Origin: Lethocerus indicus
Taxonomy: Eukaryota; Arthropoda; Insecta; Hemiptera; Belostomatidae
Direction: 5' to 3'
Assembly: GCA_019843655.1 (NCBI GenBank)
Contig: JACDQD010000007.1
Coordinates: 11,281,600 to 11,345,599, forward strand
DNA: 64,000 bases
Shown here: positions 25,822-38,625 of the stretch, piece by piece
How the letters are laid out: the number at the start of each line of letters is the position of its first letter
Position numbering within the stretch: the stretch's first letter is position 1
Made by a program: the position numbers and the translations under genes
The notes under the pieces: model-generated
What the model was told of the DNA's origin: nothing
The model's input: the letters and a program-made list of their open reading frames with translations, nothing else
Databases searched by the model: none

Positions 25822-25839
25822 TTCTCGAAAATTCGAGAA
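25822..25839. promoter_or_regulatory. Perfect four-unit heat-shock element (HSF site)
   Basis: TTCTCGAAAATTCGAGAA reads TTC-nn-GAA-nn-TTC-nn-GAA, four contiguous inverted pentamers, the canonical HSF-trimer site. It is also a near-perfect palindrome. No heat-shock gene is visible next to it; whether it is functional is inference. Confidence 0.5.
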
Positions 25840-26119
25840 CTAATCCTTCAGGAGAGCAAAGTTCTTACTGTCCATGATTGAAAATACTGTTTGGAAGGTA
25901 CTGATTCCGAAAACCCTCCGCATAATAATATAAGAGAAGAAAATGAAAATATCACCGGAGTGCGGTGGCAGTAGTGGTTGGGGGTTTGTTTACGCGGCCC
26001 CTTCCCCGCTCAAGAACAGTTTCTCGACTTAATTTTATTGTTCCGGGCGAAGAGCGTCCCGAAGAACGCATGTTCGGAATTAGCGGTTGGATTGGCGCCA
26101 GCTTCTTGAGGGGGGTGGA

Positions 26120-26140
26120 GGGTGGGATCGATCCCCACCC
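26120..26140. repeat. 7-bp-stem hairpin with ATCGATC loop
   Basis: GGGTGGG, loop ATCGATC, CCCACCC. It superficially resembles a tRNA T-arm, but no other tRNA parts are present. Confidence 0.5.
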
Positions 26141-26768
26141 AAACCCACTTTGTAAGTAAACATTTTACTTGAAAATCCCACCGGTGGAACCTCCGGTGTC
26201 GTCCTTTTTAATTGCAGAATTGAATCAAACCAAGGTTTCCCGCTTTCAGGCGCTATCTATCTCACCGAGGCCAGTTGTCTATTATTAATGTAATTAGTTC
26301 GCCGTCTAAAAAATCGAGTAATTATGTTTTCTGTCTCCAGCTGCCTATTTGGTCGGCCGATAATCGAATGCATTTACGCCAAGCCACTATAGATACGGAC
26401 AAAAGTTTTCTAATATTACGAATTTCAGTTGACATGAAGAAAGGGAAAAGTACATTCATTAGATTAGATAGTAATGATATTTCCTTTAATAAAATCCAAC
26501 GTCATTTAGTGTTTTTTAAATGGAAAAAATCTGGCACATCAAAATAGCGTAAGTAAGGACGCCCAATAGAACTCGTATACTCCTGTCTGTTATAACGCCG
26601 ACCATTTTTCGTTCCGGAGTTATTGATAAAGCCGTACCAAGAAAAATTGGCGATAGGAATAAATAAAAAACTGAAAAACAATATATAAAAATCGTATATT
26701 TTGGAGACAGGGGCTTCACGACGGTAACTGTCGGGCACATCTGCCGCCTCCGCACTCTTCTCCGCCGC

Positions 26769-26928
26769 CCCTCTCTCACTCTCTCTCTCTTTCTGTCTCT
26801 TTATGTCTCTTTCTCTCTCTCCAATCTTCACCCGTTCATTTTCTTCTCTATGTTTTCTCTCTCTCTCTCTCTCTCTCCTCCCTCTCTCTCCTCCCTCCCT
26901 CTCTCTCTCCTCCCTCCCTCCCTCATCG
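26769..26928. repeat. Long CT-rich low-complexity tract
   Basis: CTCTCT, TTTCTGTCTC and CTCCCTCCC blocks over about 160 bp. Confidence 0.9.
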
Positions 26929-27713
26929 CCTCCCATTTAGTGAAAGTAGGCGCGGTACAGTCGGGCAGACCTAACGCGTCCCCGGCCAGTTTTCGGAAAT
27001 TCGTTTCCTGGACCCACCCCCAACGTGAACGCGAGCAGAGTGGAATCGACATTCGAGCGTAAAAACTGGCGATGTACATGTTAATATAAGCGTTGGTTCG
27101 ATTGATTGTTTGAGTAGCACCTCAAATAATAATCATTTGAGAAAAATATTTTTTTCCTGCTGTTTGTTTAGGAATGATAATTCCTGAATCACACCGGTCC
27201 CCGATTTCCTTAATACCGCCTAATTATCGCTTAATTATACCGCACGACCTAATTTCATTTTGATGATTAGCCGGTCGGGCTTGTAGTAAATCGGGGACGG
27301 CCGGCAAGTAGTTGCGAGCCTCGTTTTCAGCCAGATGGAAAATTGATCCCATCTGTCGGATGCCCAACACGTGCTATATGAGATGGCAACTATGACGTTA
27401 ACGTTGAACTCGGTCCCGAACCTAAATCCATCGCATGAAATAATTAAATAGGTCGAAACCGTGAGCGCTGCAATAGATTATATTGCAATAAATATTTTAA
27501 TGTTTTTCATTGAAACTATTAATGGTTGGAATATCATTTACTGGGAACTTCAAATATTTTTGTTATTATATATAAATAATATTTTAAAAATATGGATTTT
27601 TTAAAAAAAACTTTTATGGCAACATCACATATGACACATGCGAAAAATGTATCTGTGTCTGGATGACCCAGGTTATAATGGGGCATAGGAATAATCAAGA
27701 TCAATATAGAGGG

Positions 27714-27780
27714 GAACAGAGAGAGGAAGAGAGAGAATATATAGTGTTAGTGTTCGTGCAGGAAAGAGAGAGACAGATAG
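27714..27780. repeat. GA-rich tract
   Basis: GAGAGAGGAAGAGAGAG and GGAAAGAGAGAGACAGA blocks separated by about 20 bases. Confidence 0.8.
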
Positions 27781-28263
27781 GACGTCGATAGCGGCGGGCC
27801 AACCCCAATAAAACAGAGATGCAGAGAGCAATAAATTATATTAATTACACCTTCGCTCGCAATAAGGAGGGATTTGTATCCCGGCGGGAGAAAAACGGCA
27901 TCCCACAATAAATACGGTCATTGTGTATACAGTGAATTATTGACAATTCCACCTTCTATGTTTAATTGGGCCGCTCATTATTACACCGAGCTAAGATTAT
28001 TAAACCCATCATTTAGAAAATATAAATTCTGCCCCTATTCATGCATCTATATGGCTATTTGAATACCAGTTTAGTCAATTCAAATGTTAGACTCGACCTT
28101 TCCGATCCGAATTGCCTTGTGCGATAGACATATTGAAACGGTTGTCTGTTTTCACTTTACTCGAATCTTTAAATGAGCATAATCAAGTAAATAATCTTGA
28201 CCATAAGCTAAAATATGGTAAAAATGCCAAACGCTCGCAGACCCCCAAACAGGTATTCCAAAT

Positions 28264-28266
<3 letters not shown>

Positions 28267-28311
<45 letters not shown>
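28267..28311. repeat. (AT)n microsatellite
   Basis: Uninterrupted ATATAT over about 45 bases. Both strands translate as an isoleucine/tyrosine repeat, which is an artefact. Confidence 0.97.
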
Positions 28312-28314
<3 letters not shown>

Positions 28315-29398
28315 TCGCCAGTACATATGCGTCAATAGCGACAGTTTACTAACAGAATAGTACTGAATAGGGTGAAGAGTCAAAGCAGGCCAGGCTTAGA
28401 ACGAGGCCTTAAAAACGAGATAATATTGAGACCAATAGACAGACAACTCGCATTGGCTAGCTTTAGGGTCACATTGAATCGCGGTTTCCGATTGAATCCG
28501 ATTAATGGAAGTTTCTAATTGGAGTTCCCGGTAATACCTGGCTTAGCATTGATGAAAATACGCTACGTTCAAACACATTGTAGGAATGAATCCAAACCCG
28601 CTGGGATCCCGCAGCAGGTATCGTATGAAATATTATTATATATGAGGAATACGACGAATTCGATTTCGGCCTGTACAAAGGTTGGCTTCGAGAAGCTTAT
28701 TGTTTAGTCATTAATCGGCTTTAGGAATAACCACGGACATTCATAATAGAAAAAACGGAGGGTCCGGCCTCAACTCGGGTCCCATTGTCACCGGCTTTGA
28801 TTTGTATAATTAACTAATTTAGACGTCCGGCGGCAGGTAGTGGCTGAGGCTTCCCCTCTCCCTCCCCCCACAGTCGTTATTTTCCCCGTGTTTATATATC
28901 GGTGGAGTCAATATTTTGAGAGTGAACCGAACCCCCGGGTCCAGCTAACGAACCTGTTGAACACAATGAGAGCCTATTATTATGTCGGGACGAGGAGTTT
29001 CCATCCGGGCTGAACGCCGCGAGAATTCCGGACTAGAGAGCCTTCCCCATCACCAATTAACGATGACTAATGCACGAGTCCAGGCTGGCGGGAGACCGGT
29101 ACACGATAAATTTTCCCTCGATTCGGTTAGCCGGCAAAAGTCAGCGTATGTTTCCTGCTCTGCAAATGAACTGCTCCCTTCGTCCGATATTTAGCCCCGA
29201 TCGTGGATAACCATATTGCGAAGGACGAACAGCGTCCTTTTAACTTGAGCGTTTTACGTTATAGAAAGGAAAGATATCGTAAAGATATTTGGACTCACGG
29301 GACACAAGTCACTCACAAAAGGAAAATTGATCAGGACTCATCGGGGAATGGATCGGGTTTAAAAATTAGGTGGAACTGGAATATTTTTTCCTCCTTTT

Positions 29399-29453
29399 AT
29401 TTCTCCCTCTCTCTCCCTATTTTTCTCCCTCCCCCTCTCTCTATCCCTCTCTT
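29399..29453. repeat. CT-rich tract
   Basis: CTCCCTCTCTCTCCC and similar blocks. Confidence 0.85.
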
Positions 29454-32400
29454 GAAAATAAGTGCAACAATAATTCAGAGGCGAGCTTATCTTATGACGT
29501 TTGTGGTCCGCTACCGCGTCACTTCCAATGTTCGCTGGAAATAGAGCAAAGCTTTTTTATTGCGATCCCCCTCCGACTATCTATTTCCTATTTTACTTTA
29601 TTTGCATTCGAACGACCGACCCAAAAGGGAAGGAAAAAAGTCGGTTCTCTGACCACTAATTCGGAGTGGATAAATATTTGATATGCATTTTCCGATGGTA
29701 CTGCAGGAACGTTACCATCTAGATCTTTACGCCACAACTACACAAATATTTTATACAAATAAAATTATAAAATGCAAAACTTTTCTTGAATCATAAACAT
29801 TGTTAAATTATTTATTTTATCATCATGACAACTTATTAATTACAAGTACGTCCAATAGAATAGTGCTCCAGTAATCCCGTCGCTCTTACTTATTTGGCGT
29901 TTTCAAAAGACGAATTAATGATAATTTTAATAATAAAGACAGGATTTGAAGAACAGACGTAATCCTAATAGCAATTTCATTAACGTAATTTATTTTGGGG
30001 GGATATAAATGAAATTAAGCGCTTTGAATGAAATTGTCAATCTTTTGGTCCCATTAAGACCACATCAATCCAAATATGTCTATGCAATTATATATCCGCG
30101 GGTATGTAATATGAATGAATGGAATTCACATCTATTTATACTTCAAATTAAGCTAACATCATGTATAAATAACTGTGCTTGTGTATTTAATATAATTAAA
30201 AATAAAATATTAGCTATTAACTATTAATTATTGTTACACGTTGCGATAAAATCTAAATTTGTTTTCGTGTGTCTAAATCTGGAAGCCAAGTTAGTTTATC
30301 TTGTCTTTAAAATGGCGCGACTCTTAATTAATTAAGACCGAGACGCCTTGATTAATCACCCTTTCTTTATTACCCGATGGCCGATCCAGCTGTCGTTTTG
30401 AAAACTCCTTTAACAGTCTATACGGCACTCATAACGTAAATATTATATCGTGATATTCCAAGGAATTATTTATTAATGCATAAGATGGCAAAAGGGACAA
30501 CTGACAAGACCCGATAAAACTGACAAAGTGACCATTATATAAGTATATAATTGCGCCCTTATTATCTCAACAACTATTGTGCCTTATTGTTATTCTATCT
30601 TGGGAGAAGGACAAGGAAAGTCCACTGAAAAGGTTCTTACATGATCGTCTCTGAAACCTCAATAACTTATTTAAATGATTTCAGCGCTGTCGGTGAATGA
30701 CAAAAAAGATTTGTGCGGATAGTGCTGTCATACAACCGCTCGAGATAAACTTATTTTTTCAAAAATTATTTTCCCATAAAATTTCGTTTATAGGTAAAAA
30801 ATTAAATATTATTTATAAAATGATACTGGCAGGACGCAACTCTAAAACGTATTACCTGTCGAATTGAATAAGGAAAGTTATATGAAAGTCAGGGACCGCA
30901 AAATTGGCTTTCTGTCTGGTGGGTTATTTTTATTTCACTAAATAAGCCCGATTTACCTGTAAGTGTTCTACTCCTTTTTTTAAACTTGTTTTTCCACCAC
31001 GCTTCGTAGAACCTGGTAAATCGTATTACGGAATGATATTATTGTAGAGATGGTCGGGGGGGGTTGTTCCGCCGGGCGGTGGGGTCGGTTTGCGGCAACC
31101 GGTTAGAGAAATTAGCGCGGGTTTCTCTCTCCGGGGCCGGAAGGTTGTTAAATGGTCGACGGTGCTTCAGGCTTAAGCGCTCTCTCACAAGTGCGGACCA
31201 CTGATAAAAACCTAATATAACTTAAAGAGTCTCAAGTACCCCGAGAGGGAAACTGGGACTTGGGTCGGCGCCGAGAGAGGCAAAGAGAATCGGGGAGTTC
31301 CGAAAAGAAATGCATAGAGAGAATTTGAGAGCGGGGGATGGGGAAGAGTTTGCTATGAGGGAGATAAGTCGACACTACATTAGAACGCCGGGTCTGCCTG
31401 ATTAAAAGCGTTATTTTCCTTCCGTCCCCCTGGGCGTTGCTACCCTCCGCCGCTACCCAGCCTGCCGCAAACCCTCGTTACGGGATTTAAAGTAATCAGA
31501 CGAGTTTAAACGGGAGCGAGGAAATTAATTCACGTTTATGCCGGAGGAGCCGACGCAGGCCAACGGGGATTTGAATTCGAGACAGAATAAATACTTTCGC
31601 GGGATTGACTTATCCCGGGAAATAAGGGGGACCGAGAGAGCTTTAGGTATACCGCTGGAATTCGAAATTCTCTAACCGCGAACCGTTTTATTGTTCTAAA
31701 ATTGAAAATTCGCTCTTCCACCGGACAACCATTTCGACAATCCGCTAACTCAGATTTTGGGACACTGCTTGAGAATGAATCATATTGTAAACGTGAATGT
31801 GCTGTAAATTGTTCCTGATTTTATTGGACCATTTACAATATCCGATCGAGGTGTATTTTTTTGGCTGTTTGGGATATACATAATAAATATATTATATATA
31901 TATATGGGGAGAGGGTTCCGTAATAAAGGGGTTTCGTCGTGGAGCGATTGGTTTGGTGGTTTGTGGTTGGCGGTGTCTTTTAGCCGGCGCTGCAGGACAG
32001 GGCAGGGCCGCTGATATTTCACCGGGCGGCACGAAAGGACCAGATTGAGCGGAAATATCTACACGCCTTCCACGGGACTCGACCGCGATTATTTTTTCGA
32101 CCGTTTTCCGGCAACCGATAACCACCCCTTTGTGGGTATTCCTTATATATATACCCCCCAGTAAGTAAAACGGGCCCCGTACGTCTCGTAAACGCTAACG
32201 TTTTCAGCAACAAAGGAACGCATTTATTTCATTGTTGGGCGCAAAGGGGAACCTCTACTCCTGGTTTCCTCTCTTCGGTTGAGTCCGCACGATATCCCTT
32301 TTGTTACGAACAAATTGAACGTCCTTTAAAACTGCTACTTTTTGTGTAAAATAATTGATAATACTAATATACTCTTAGCAAAATAAACGATAATCGTCAC

Positions 32401-33867
32401 ATTTCACAATAATTCCTGGATTATATTGTGTGCATGTTACCTTATACGGCGGCTCTCTCAATATTCACTCCTTAAGGAACGAAAGACGTTCTTATTGTTA
32501 TATGAATTATTGGAATAATTGTGTCCAGAACGGACTCGAAAGTTTCACATATTTATATTTGGTCAGAATACTGTTTTCAGCGTGGAAACAAGTGGGAGAG
32601 GTGGAGCAAATCCAGGCCTCTCGTGACGCGGTCCCTTTTCTCCGCCGTCAACAAGAGAATCAAAACCGAACGACAATGCGGGCCCACGAAATTATTACAG
32701 GGTTAAGCTGCCCCCCCCGTCACGCCCCAGACGTTAGGAGTTAATCCCATTCCACTGATGAATCGAATTAGGGGAGCGCCCTTCACCCCGGGCCGGCGGG
32801 GAAGGAGAAAGTCGAACCGTCCCGGAATAGATTTTGAGAGTTTCGGAGCCACATTTTAGGTGGGTTCAGGGAGGGGGGCGACAAATATGGCCCCTATTGT
32901 AGGGGACAATGTAGGCGACAATGCCTGCCCGTCAAGTCGGCACCTGTATCAACACCTCCCCGCCCGGTCACCATCTAATATTAATAAATCCGGACGCCCC
33001 CACCTTTTGTTTCGGCCGACCTCGTCCGGATTTTGTACGCCGATCGATGCCCGGACACGGCGGGATTCGAGCGGTCCCGATCGAAATCGGATTCCTATGA
33101 ACAGCGGTTTCAATCCTTGGCCCAGATAATGGCCAATTCATAGGCTTTAATTTGTCACACGACAGTTAGGATAATACAATGTATTGTGCGGCTTATACTT
33201 ATCAACCTTCGCTGTCATATTTTAAAAATCTCTTCGGCATCATTACTTAAGGACTGATTTTTATTAAACTCCGACAAGGGCCAGAAGGACGAGCGAGTGC
33301 TCTCATCATTAAAACTATACACACTATCCAGCGTCATTAACAGTATTAACTCTAGATATGACTTCGTGCAGGAACCTTTCGCCTAATTCGATTCGACCTC
33401 ATAAACATCAAAAATTTCTTTAACCGAATATATTTAATACTGAGGACTGTGAGAATACCGCCCGGACCTGTAATTAAGCAATTGCGCGGCGCCTCAAAAA
33501 TGTCTCGAGCTAATAAACAATATCGATCGAGGTCAGCCGTGGATCGAAATTAATGAAACGAATAAATATCAATTAGAATATTATCATTACAATGCTCAAA
33601 TTATATACATAAGGGAGAAATCACAAACATGTCCATATTTTATACGCTTTACCACCACGCTTCGGCATACTTCAGCCGATAGTTTATCTGTACCAAAGGC
33701 GGTATAAAAAAAAGGACGAATGAGTGGCCTCGAAATTAAAACAGAATCAAAGTGGTGCCGGCGGGTAGAGTGGCGCGGGGCAGTTCAATTGGTGCGGGCC
33801 CCTAGTCGCATTATGGGGAAATAAATGCCGTTTTCGCTCCACTATTCACTGTACCGTGTTCCGCGAC

Positions 33868-33911
33868 TCCCTCCCTCCCACCCACCCTCTCTATCTCTCT
33901 CTCCCACTCCC
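33868..33911. repeat. (CCCT)n/(CT)n tract
   Basis: CTCCCTCCCTCCCACCCACC then TCTCTATCTCTCTCTCCC. Confidence 0.85.
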
Positions 33912-34033
33912 CTAGGCACTCTATCCCCGTCTCTATTCCACTATGCTCTACGTCTTTATTTTATTTTCGCTGAGGGGGTGAAGGAGGCGGGGGGGGGAGC
34001 GGGGGAATCAATGGCTCGGAAGAGCCCCGCCAG

Positions 34034-34082
34034 AACCTAAATTCGAACCCACGCCTCCACAACTGGTCTCAAAAAGCCAGTC
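34034..34082 (-). pseudogene. tRNA-Leu-like 3' half (tRNA relic or tRNA-derived SINE head)
   Basis: The minus strand reads GACTGG, a 10-base loop, CCAGTT (anticodon-arm-like stem), then TGTGGAGGCGTGGGTTCGAA. GGAGGCGTGGGTTCGAAT is the variable-loop and T-arm sequence typical of eukaryotic tRNA-Leu. The 3' side of the T stem (expected CCCAC) is lost (TTAGG) and the A-box half is not recognisable. It is not a working tRNA. Confidence 0.4.
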
Positions 34083-35167
34083 GGAGTTAAAACGGCGGAG
34101 AAAACAAATATTCGCCCGGTATTTAAAATTCCATTTACGTACGAACGTTTTCCTGTCCCCTCCCCCCCGAGCCACCATCCACCCGCAACAGATTGTGTCA
34201 CGCTGATAGGATTTGAAATTAATGCTGTTTTTATAACGGCCGGTCGAGTTATATCTAGTTTTCCGCTTATTCGACCGGGTGGTTTTTTATCAGAATTTTC
34301 AAAACTGTAAATTTAAAATCACAAATTGAACATTGGGAAAATACTGTATTGGCGCCTATTTTATTAAACCTAGTTCGAAGAGAACATAGTTCTCCATAAT
34401 ATGGGCTAAAATATCTTACTCATAAAAGATGCTCCGCCAAAAAATCTCAATTCTATAATAGAAATGTTCTATTTTGCAGTGTATTCTTGATAACCAATAA
34501 CCAATGTATCTGATTTGTTTTGTTACAACTTCTTTTTCCGTTTATTAGTTTATAAATTAAATGTCTTTGCATGCAATGTCCGTAATTTATTTTCTCGTTA
34601 CTGTATGTAGATAAAATTATCTTATATATCCCGCATTATATTTTACTGCGAGATACATCTCCTAATGCGGACCGCTGTCTCAAATATCGGCGGGAAATAA
34701 TTCGGAGGTTATATATTGCTCGGAAATATGAGTTATGGAGGTGGGGAATATAATAAAAAAAAGCGTGACTTCTGGCCCTTGGGTCGGCACATAAAACTAC
34801 ATTTTATTGGATATAAATACGGCCAGATAGTGTTATTTGACCCAAAAAGCCGACACGACACTCGTTCTGGATATAGCCGAAAAAATCGTTTACTATGTTC
34901 CCCTCGTTATTCCCTACGGATAATAATTCTGACGGCCTTTGTACGGCCCGAGCATTACATTACAGCCGTACCACATTAATTAAAAAAATCGGGGGTGTCC
35001 TCACATATGAATAATTCAGCTTATTTATTAGTTGTTTCATGAATTAAATTATTGACTCAGGCTGAAATAAGATCAGTACACTAGACAAACATCGATATAA
35101 TATTCGTTTAAAGTCAATATATCAGATCGTTTTCGATTGCATAATCAATACGGTTGATTTCTCGTTA

Positions 35168-35206
35168 CGCTACATCGATTTCGGTTTTTCGCCATCTTCA
35201 GTAGCG
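35168..35206 (-). repeat. Dispersed hammerhead-like motif, copy C (closed by a 6-bp stem)
   Basis: The minus strand is CGCTAC...GTAGCG around TGAAGATGGCGAAAAACCGA. The outer CGCTA/TAGCG would be stem I; CTGAAGA and GAAA are the two core boxes. The expected G10.1-C11.1 pair and the H at the cleavage position (here G) are not met, so it looks degenerate. Confidence 0.5.
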
Positions 35207-36360
35207 TTTCCTCGGTTATTATTAGTGCCTGGCAGAACTATGTAAATAATCCCATTAAATAACCCAAATTGGCGCTTAAACTCTCAGTTCGTATTGTCGC
35301 ATCGGTGGCCGATTCCAAAGCAGAATAGTTGAAACGGAGCGAAGGTTCGGAGGCGACGGTCAAGTTAGCGACCAAGAATTCGGCGTATCCCCGGCGGCGG
35401 CCGCCTCCAAGTGGGCGGCCGACACATCGCGAGGAGGAGGCCCCGCACGCCCTAACCGAGTACACAAAACGCCAACCGGGGGCCAACTATGCCCCGGGGC
35501 CGAGGCTGCGTTCGGCCGTGCCAGTGCCGAGCTAGCTGGCGCCCAGAACGCGGGAACGCCAGCAATTCCACGCATCCGCGGGCCCCACTATGCGCCCCCC
35601 CCCACTTCAGCTATGCCCTCCCTTCACATCCCTACAAAGCACCCTTTATTTCCGATCCTGTGATTAAGCCCGCTCGACGAGGGGGGGTTGAGCTTAGCCC
35701 CCCAATACGTGCTCGTACCGATTGTTCAAAATTTTGTTTAACCGTGCCACGAACTCGCCGAAGTCCGATTGTATGCCTTTTATAAACTGCCCCCCAACCC
35801 ATTTAGAAGATGTCTTGTAAAGCTAGATTTGTACAGCACAGTGGTTAGAGCCCGCCGTGGAAGACTTTTCGGTGCTTTTGAACCTAGAATAGGTGAACAA
35901 TGCGGCTGAGACAGAAACCTCGGAATATCACATGAACAATGACATTCCGACACGTAAGTACGTAAAATGGGTCTTATATTCGGATCGGCCGAAACCGAGT
36001 AGGAGCACTGAGATTGGACGTCCCCTTGTATTCTGAAGCGGTCGAGAAGCCACACTCTAGGACGGCTACGAATAATTAATTCGGCCGTTCCCGAGCCTAG
36101 ACTGTCTACGCGGCGCGCGCTCCCAAATTTGCTTTACGGTCGGATCGTGCCCGGATTGAAAAGAGTAAAATTAGACGGGGATTTAATACGTACAACGGAA
36201 AATTAATAATTGAACGCCGTATTGTAACTTATTCAATCCGGGACCTCTCCCTTTTATTGTCCTTCCTGGGGCTATCAGGGTGCTGTGTGAGTTGTGCGGT
36301 GCAGGGGCGTCCACCGGGGGCGGTGCCATGTTTGTAATATAATACGGGGCCGGACGGACA

Positions 36361-36394
36361 GGGTCCGGGGGCCGGGTGAAGGGGGTTTCGGGGG
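36361..36394 (+). other. G-quadruplex motif (five G runs)
   Basis: Runs of 3, 5, 3, 5 and 5 G separated by loops of 2-4 bases, within a GC-rich patch (36290-36430). Confidence 0.7.
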
Positions 36395-37474
36395 TGAGCC
36401 CCAGGGGGGCCACTGTGGCCCCCGCTCCTTCATGATATTTACCCCGGGCATTGGTAAAGTGGGGCCCATCACGGTACCACTTCTACATTTCCGAGGATGT
36501 CATCCATTTTTCCATTTCCTCCTCCTGCAACCCTCCACCGCTTCTTCTTCCCTCGGACTGTATCGACAAAATAAATATTAGAACAAAGGTAAGAGGGGAA
36601 AGTCACAGGGACGGCGGCTTCCCAGTATAGAAATCAACCGTTTTCCAAGTATTCGATCCGAATTCCGCCGGCGATATTGTGTCCCGACTTTCATTGGGCC
36701 CCTGAATTATACAGCAGGCCACGGCCCTCCTGCCCAGCGTAGAAATTTGATAGCGGTCTGAACAAATACACTCATTTCCGTGGACAGAATATTTAACATT
36801 AAATTACACTGTTATACGTGCAATCTGATATTTAACCATTATAATTAATATTAATAATATCATTCTCGAATTCAAGTCACCGTATACAAAGAGATTTATG
36901 ATGCTTCTTAAGATCATTACAAAACAAACTAATTTGGATGAGAATCTTTCGTACTAAGTATATATTTAATGTCTCGTATTTGTGTACAATCCGCACATTT
37001 TGTAGATAATATGTGCACAGAAGAAGTTTTTATCGCCTATAATATATTGATTAATTTCGGCGTCTTTGATTATTACTAAGTATTGTTGTGTAATTTATTC
37101 CAATAAATATATTCGTATCAGTGTCAGTTTTCCGCTGTTGTTGTTCAGCGCTGTGTTCCTCCACTCGTTTTGTGCAAAATGCACCGTGTCTCAGAATATT
37201 TTGGTTGTCATAAAATTACTTTAGTTTTTTTATACGTCCAAAGTGTGCGGCCGAGTCAACGCCTCCTTGGACGCGGGTTGTAATTAATCCGAGAATAATA
37301 TGGGCCACGTTTCTCTCGGCATAATCAAGTGGGACTCGTCCAATTCGCTTAATGAAAGGAGGCTCGGCGTCGGAGGGGCCCGAAGAAATTTCCCTCGCCT
37401 CGGGCGGCCCGGGATCGACAACTGGGCAAACTTTTCGGTCTTGAGGCGGTTAGCGTAAGTGGCATAGCGATAAA

Positions 37475-37601
37475 GTCCGGACAAAGTTTAGACTATGGCA
37501 CGACCGGTGGACCGAGGGAAAAATTACACAAGGAAGTGCAAGAATAAACAAAAAGCACCGGCATCTTGAACTAGTGTCCACCGCCTTGTTTCTCATATAA
37601 G
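37475..37601 (+). repeat. Left inverted arm of the 37.5-38.6 kb element
   Basis: Matches 38501-38625 reversed. Conserved blocks in order: GTTTAGACT, GAGGGAAAAATT, the 31-bp core at 37528-37558, GTCCACCGCCT. Confidence 0.85.
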
Positions 37602-38500
37602 AATAGGGCGAATAATCAGAAAGTTCTATTAAATGAAGTAATTTCGAGGATACTTATTTAATCCTTTGAGTTATATTCTAAAACCGTAGTTCTGACAAGT
37701 AAATTTCCGATTATTCGCAATATCCACAATGTACAAAGTAAGATGAAAAATGTGGGCCTGAGAACACGACTTACTTCCAGCTATGTTTCTGCTCCTTTGG
37801 GTCATCTGTAGTTTTGGCTTAGTATGCTTTTTTATGCGGCTTTTGTAGATAATCATAAATTGTAGGTTGTGCTAGCAATCCACGTGAAACTCGTTAAATA
37901 TGATTTAAGTTTGGTGTTCTGCGAGTTTGAGTTTGGGATATCGTCACTCTTGCGCTCCGATATTGTTTCTCCGCTTGGTCATAACCTAAACCGATTTCAT
38001 AAATAATATACTCAGGCCTCACTAATCTAACGGCACTAATCTTTTAAATAATACCGTAGATTTCGTGCGTTTCTGTCTCCTCTAGCTGGTGTGGTCTAGG
38101 GAAACAATGGTGTGAAATATTTTTCTCAGACTTCCGGATGAAATATTTTCATCTATAGGTAGGAGCAAATTTTCCGCTTTAATTTTGAAACTTAATTGAC
38201 AAAAGACCCCTCCTCTCCACGTCTTGAAGCAAGTTCGACGAGAACAACACAAAGGAGTTCCTCGAGAAATCGGAAACTGGAGTTCCTGAATTCCAGAGCG
38301 AAATAAACGTTTCAGACATAAGGGGAGAAGGAAAATAAATTTCTTTTTTCATCGAATGTTCCTTCGGGAGTGTTTTCTGATTATTCGTTCCGTCTGATTC
38401 CATCTCAATAAGTCTTTATGTATCTAACTCTGCAATCTGAAAGTAATTAAATTCCTACTAGTGCGGCAATTGGACTTAAGTAATTGTCGCTGGAACGACT

Positions 38501-38625
38501 CATATTAAAAGCGAGGCGGTGGACAATTTCTCAGGACGCTTTGTGCTTTTTGTTTATTCTTGCACTTCCTTGTCCAATTTTTCCCTCGCTCAACTGATTG
38601 TCCCACAGTCTAAACGTTATCCGAC
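38501..38625 (-). repeat. Right inverted arm of the 37.5-38.6 kb element
   Basis: Reverse-complement partner of the left arm, with the same blocks in the same order on the minus strand. Confidence 0.85.

Larger units (their letters stand above)
23691..28266. other. Intergenic sequence with regulatory-looking motifs, no gene seen
   Basis: Holds a hammerhead-like motif (24864), a perfect heat-shock element (25822), a GGGTGGG hairpin (26120), a long CT tract (26769-26928) and a GA tract (27714-27780). Open frames near 26000 and 26500-26900 come from the composition and the CT tract. Confidence 0.5.
28312..37474. other. Intergenic sequence with GC islands, no gene seen
   Basis: Contains CT tracts (29399-29453, 33868-33911), a tRNA-Leu-like remnant (34034-34082), a GC island (35330-35680), a hammerhead-like motif (35168) and a G-quadruplex cluster (36361). 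At about 36589 the plus strand reads AAAG|GTAAGA, a donor-like site at the end of the GC-rich patch, but no exon could be supported. Confidence 0.45.
37475..38625. mobile_element. 1.15-kb segment bounded by ~125-bp inverted repeats (non-autonomous DNA element or fold-back)
   Basis: Left arm 37475-37601 and right arm 38501-38625 are reverse complements: about 80% overall by eye, with a perfect 31-bp core (37528-37558 against 38543-38573) and a shared GAGGGAAAAATT block. Outer ends start GTCCGGA on the left and GTCGGAT on the right (minus). ATAA occurs next to both ends, so a 4-bp target duplication is possible but not clean. The interior has no transposase. The arms differ enough that the insertion is not recent. 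Confidence 0.7.

Noticed and set aside
26120..26140. Possible tRNA gene from a T-arm-like hairpin
   Set aside because: No A box, anticodon arm or acceptor stem at proper spacing; best read as a plain palindrome.
28267..28311. Ile/Tyr-repeat peptides on both strands
   Set aside because: Translation artefact of the (AT)n microsatellite.
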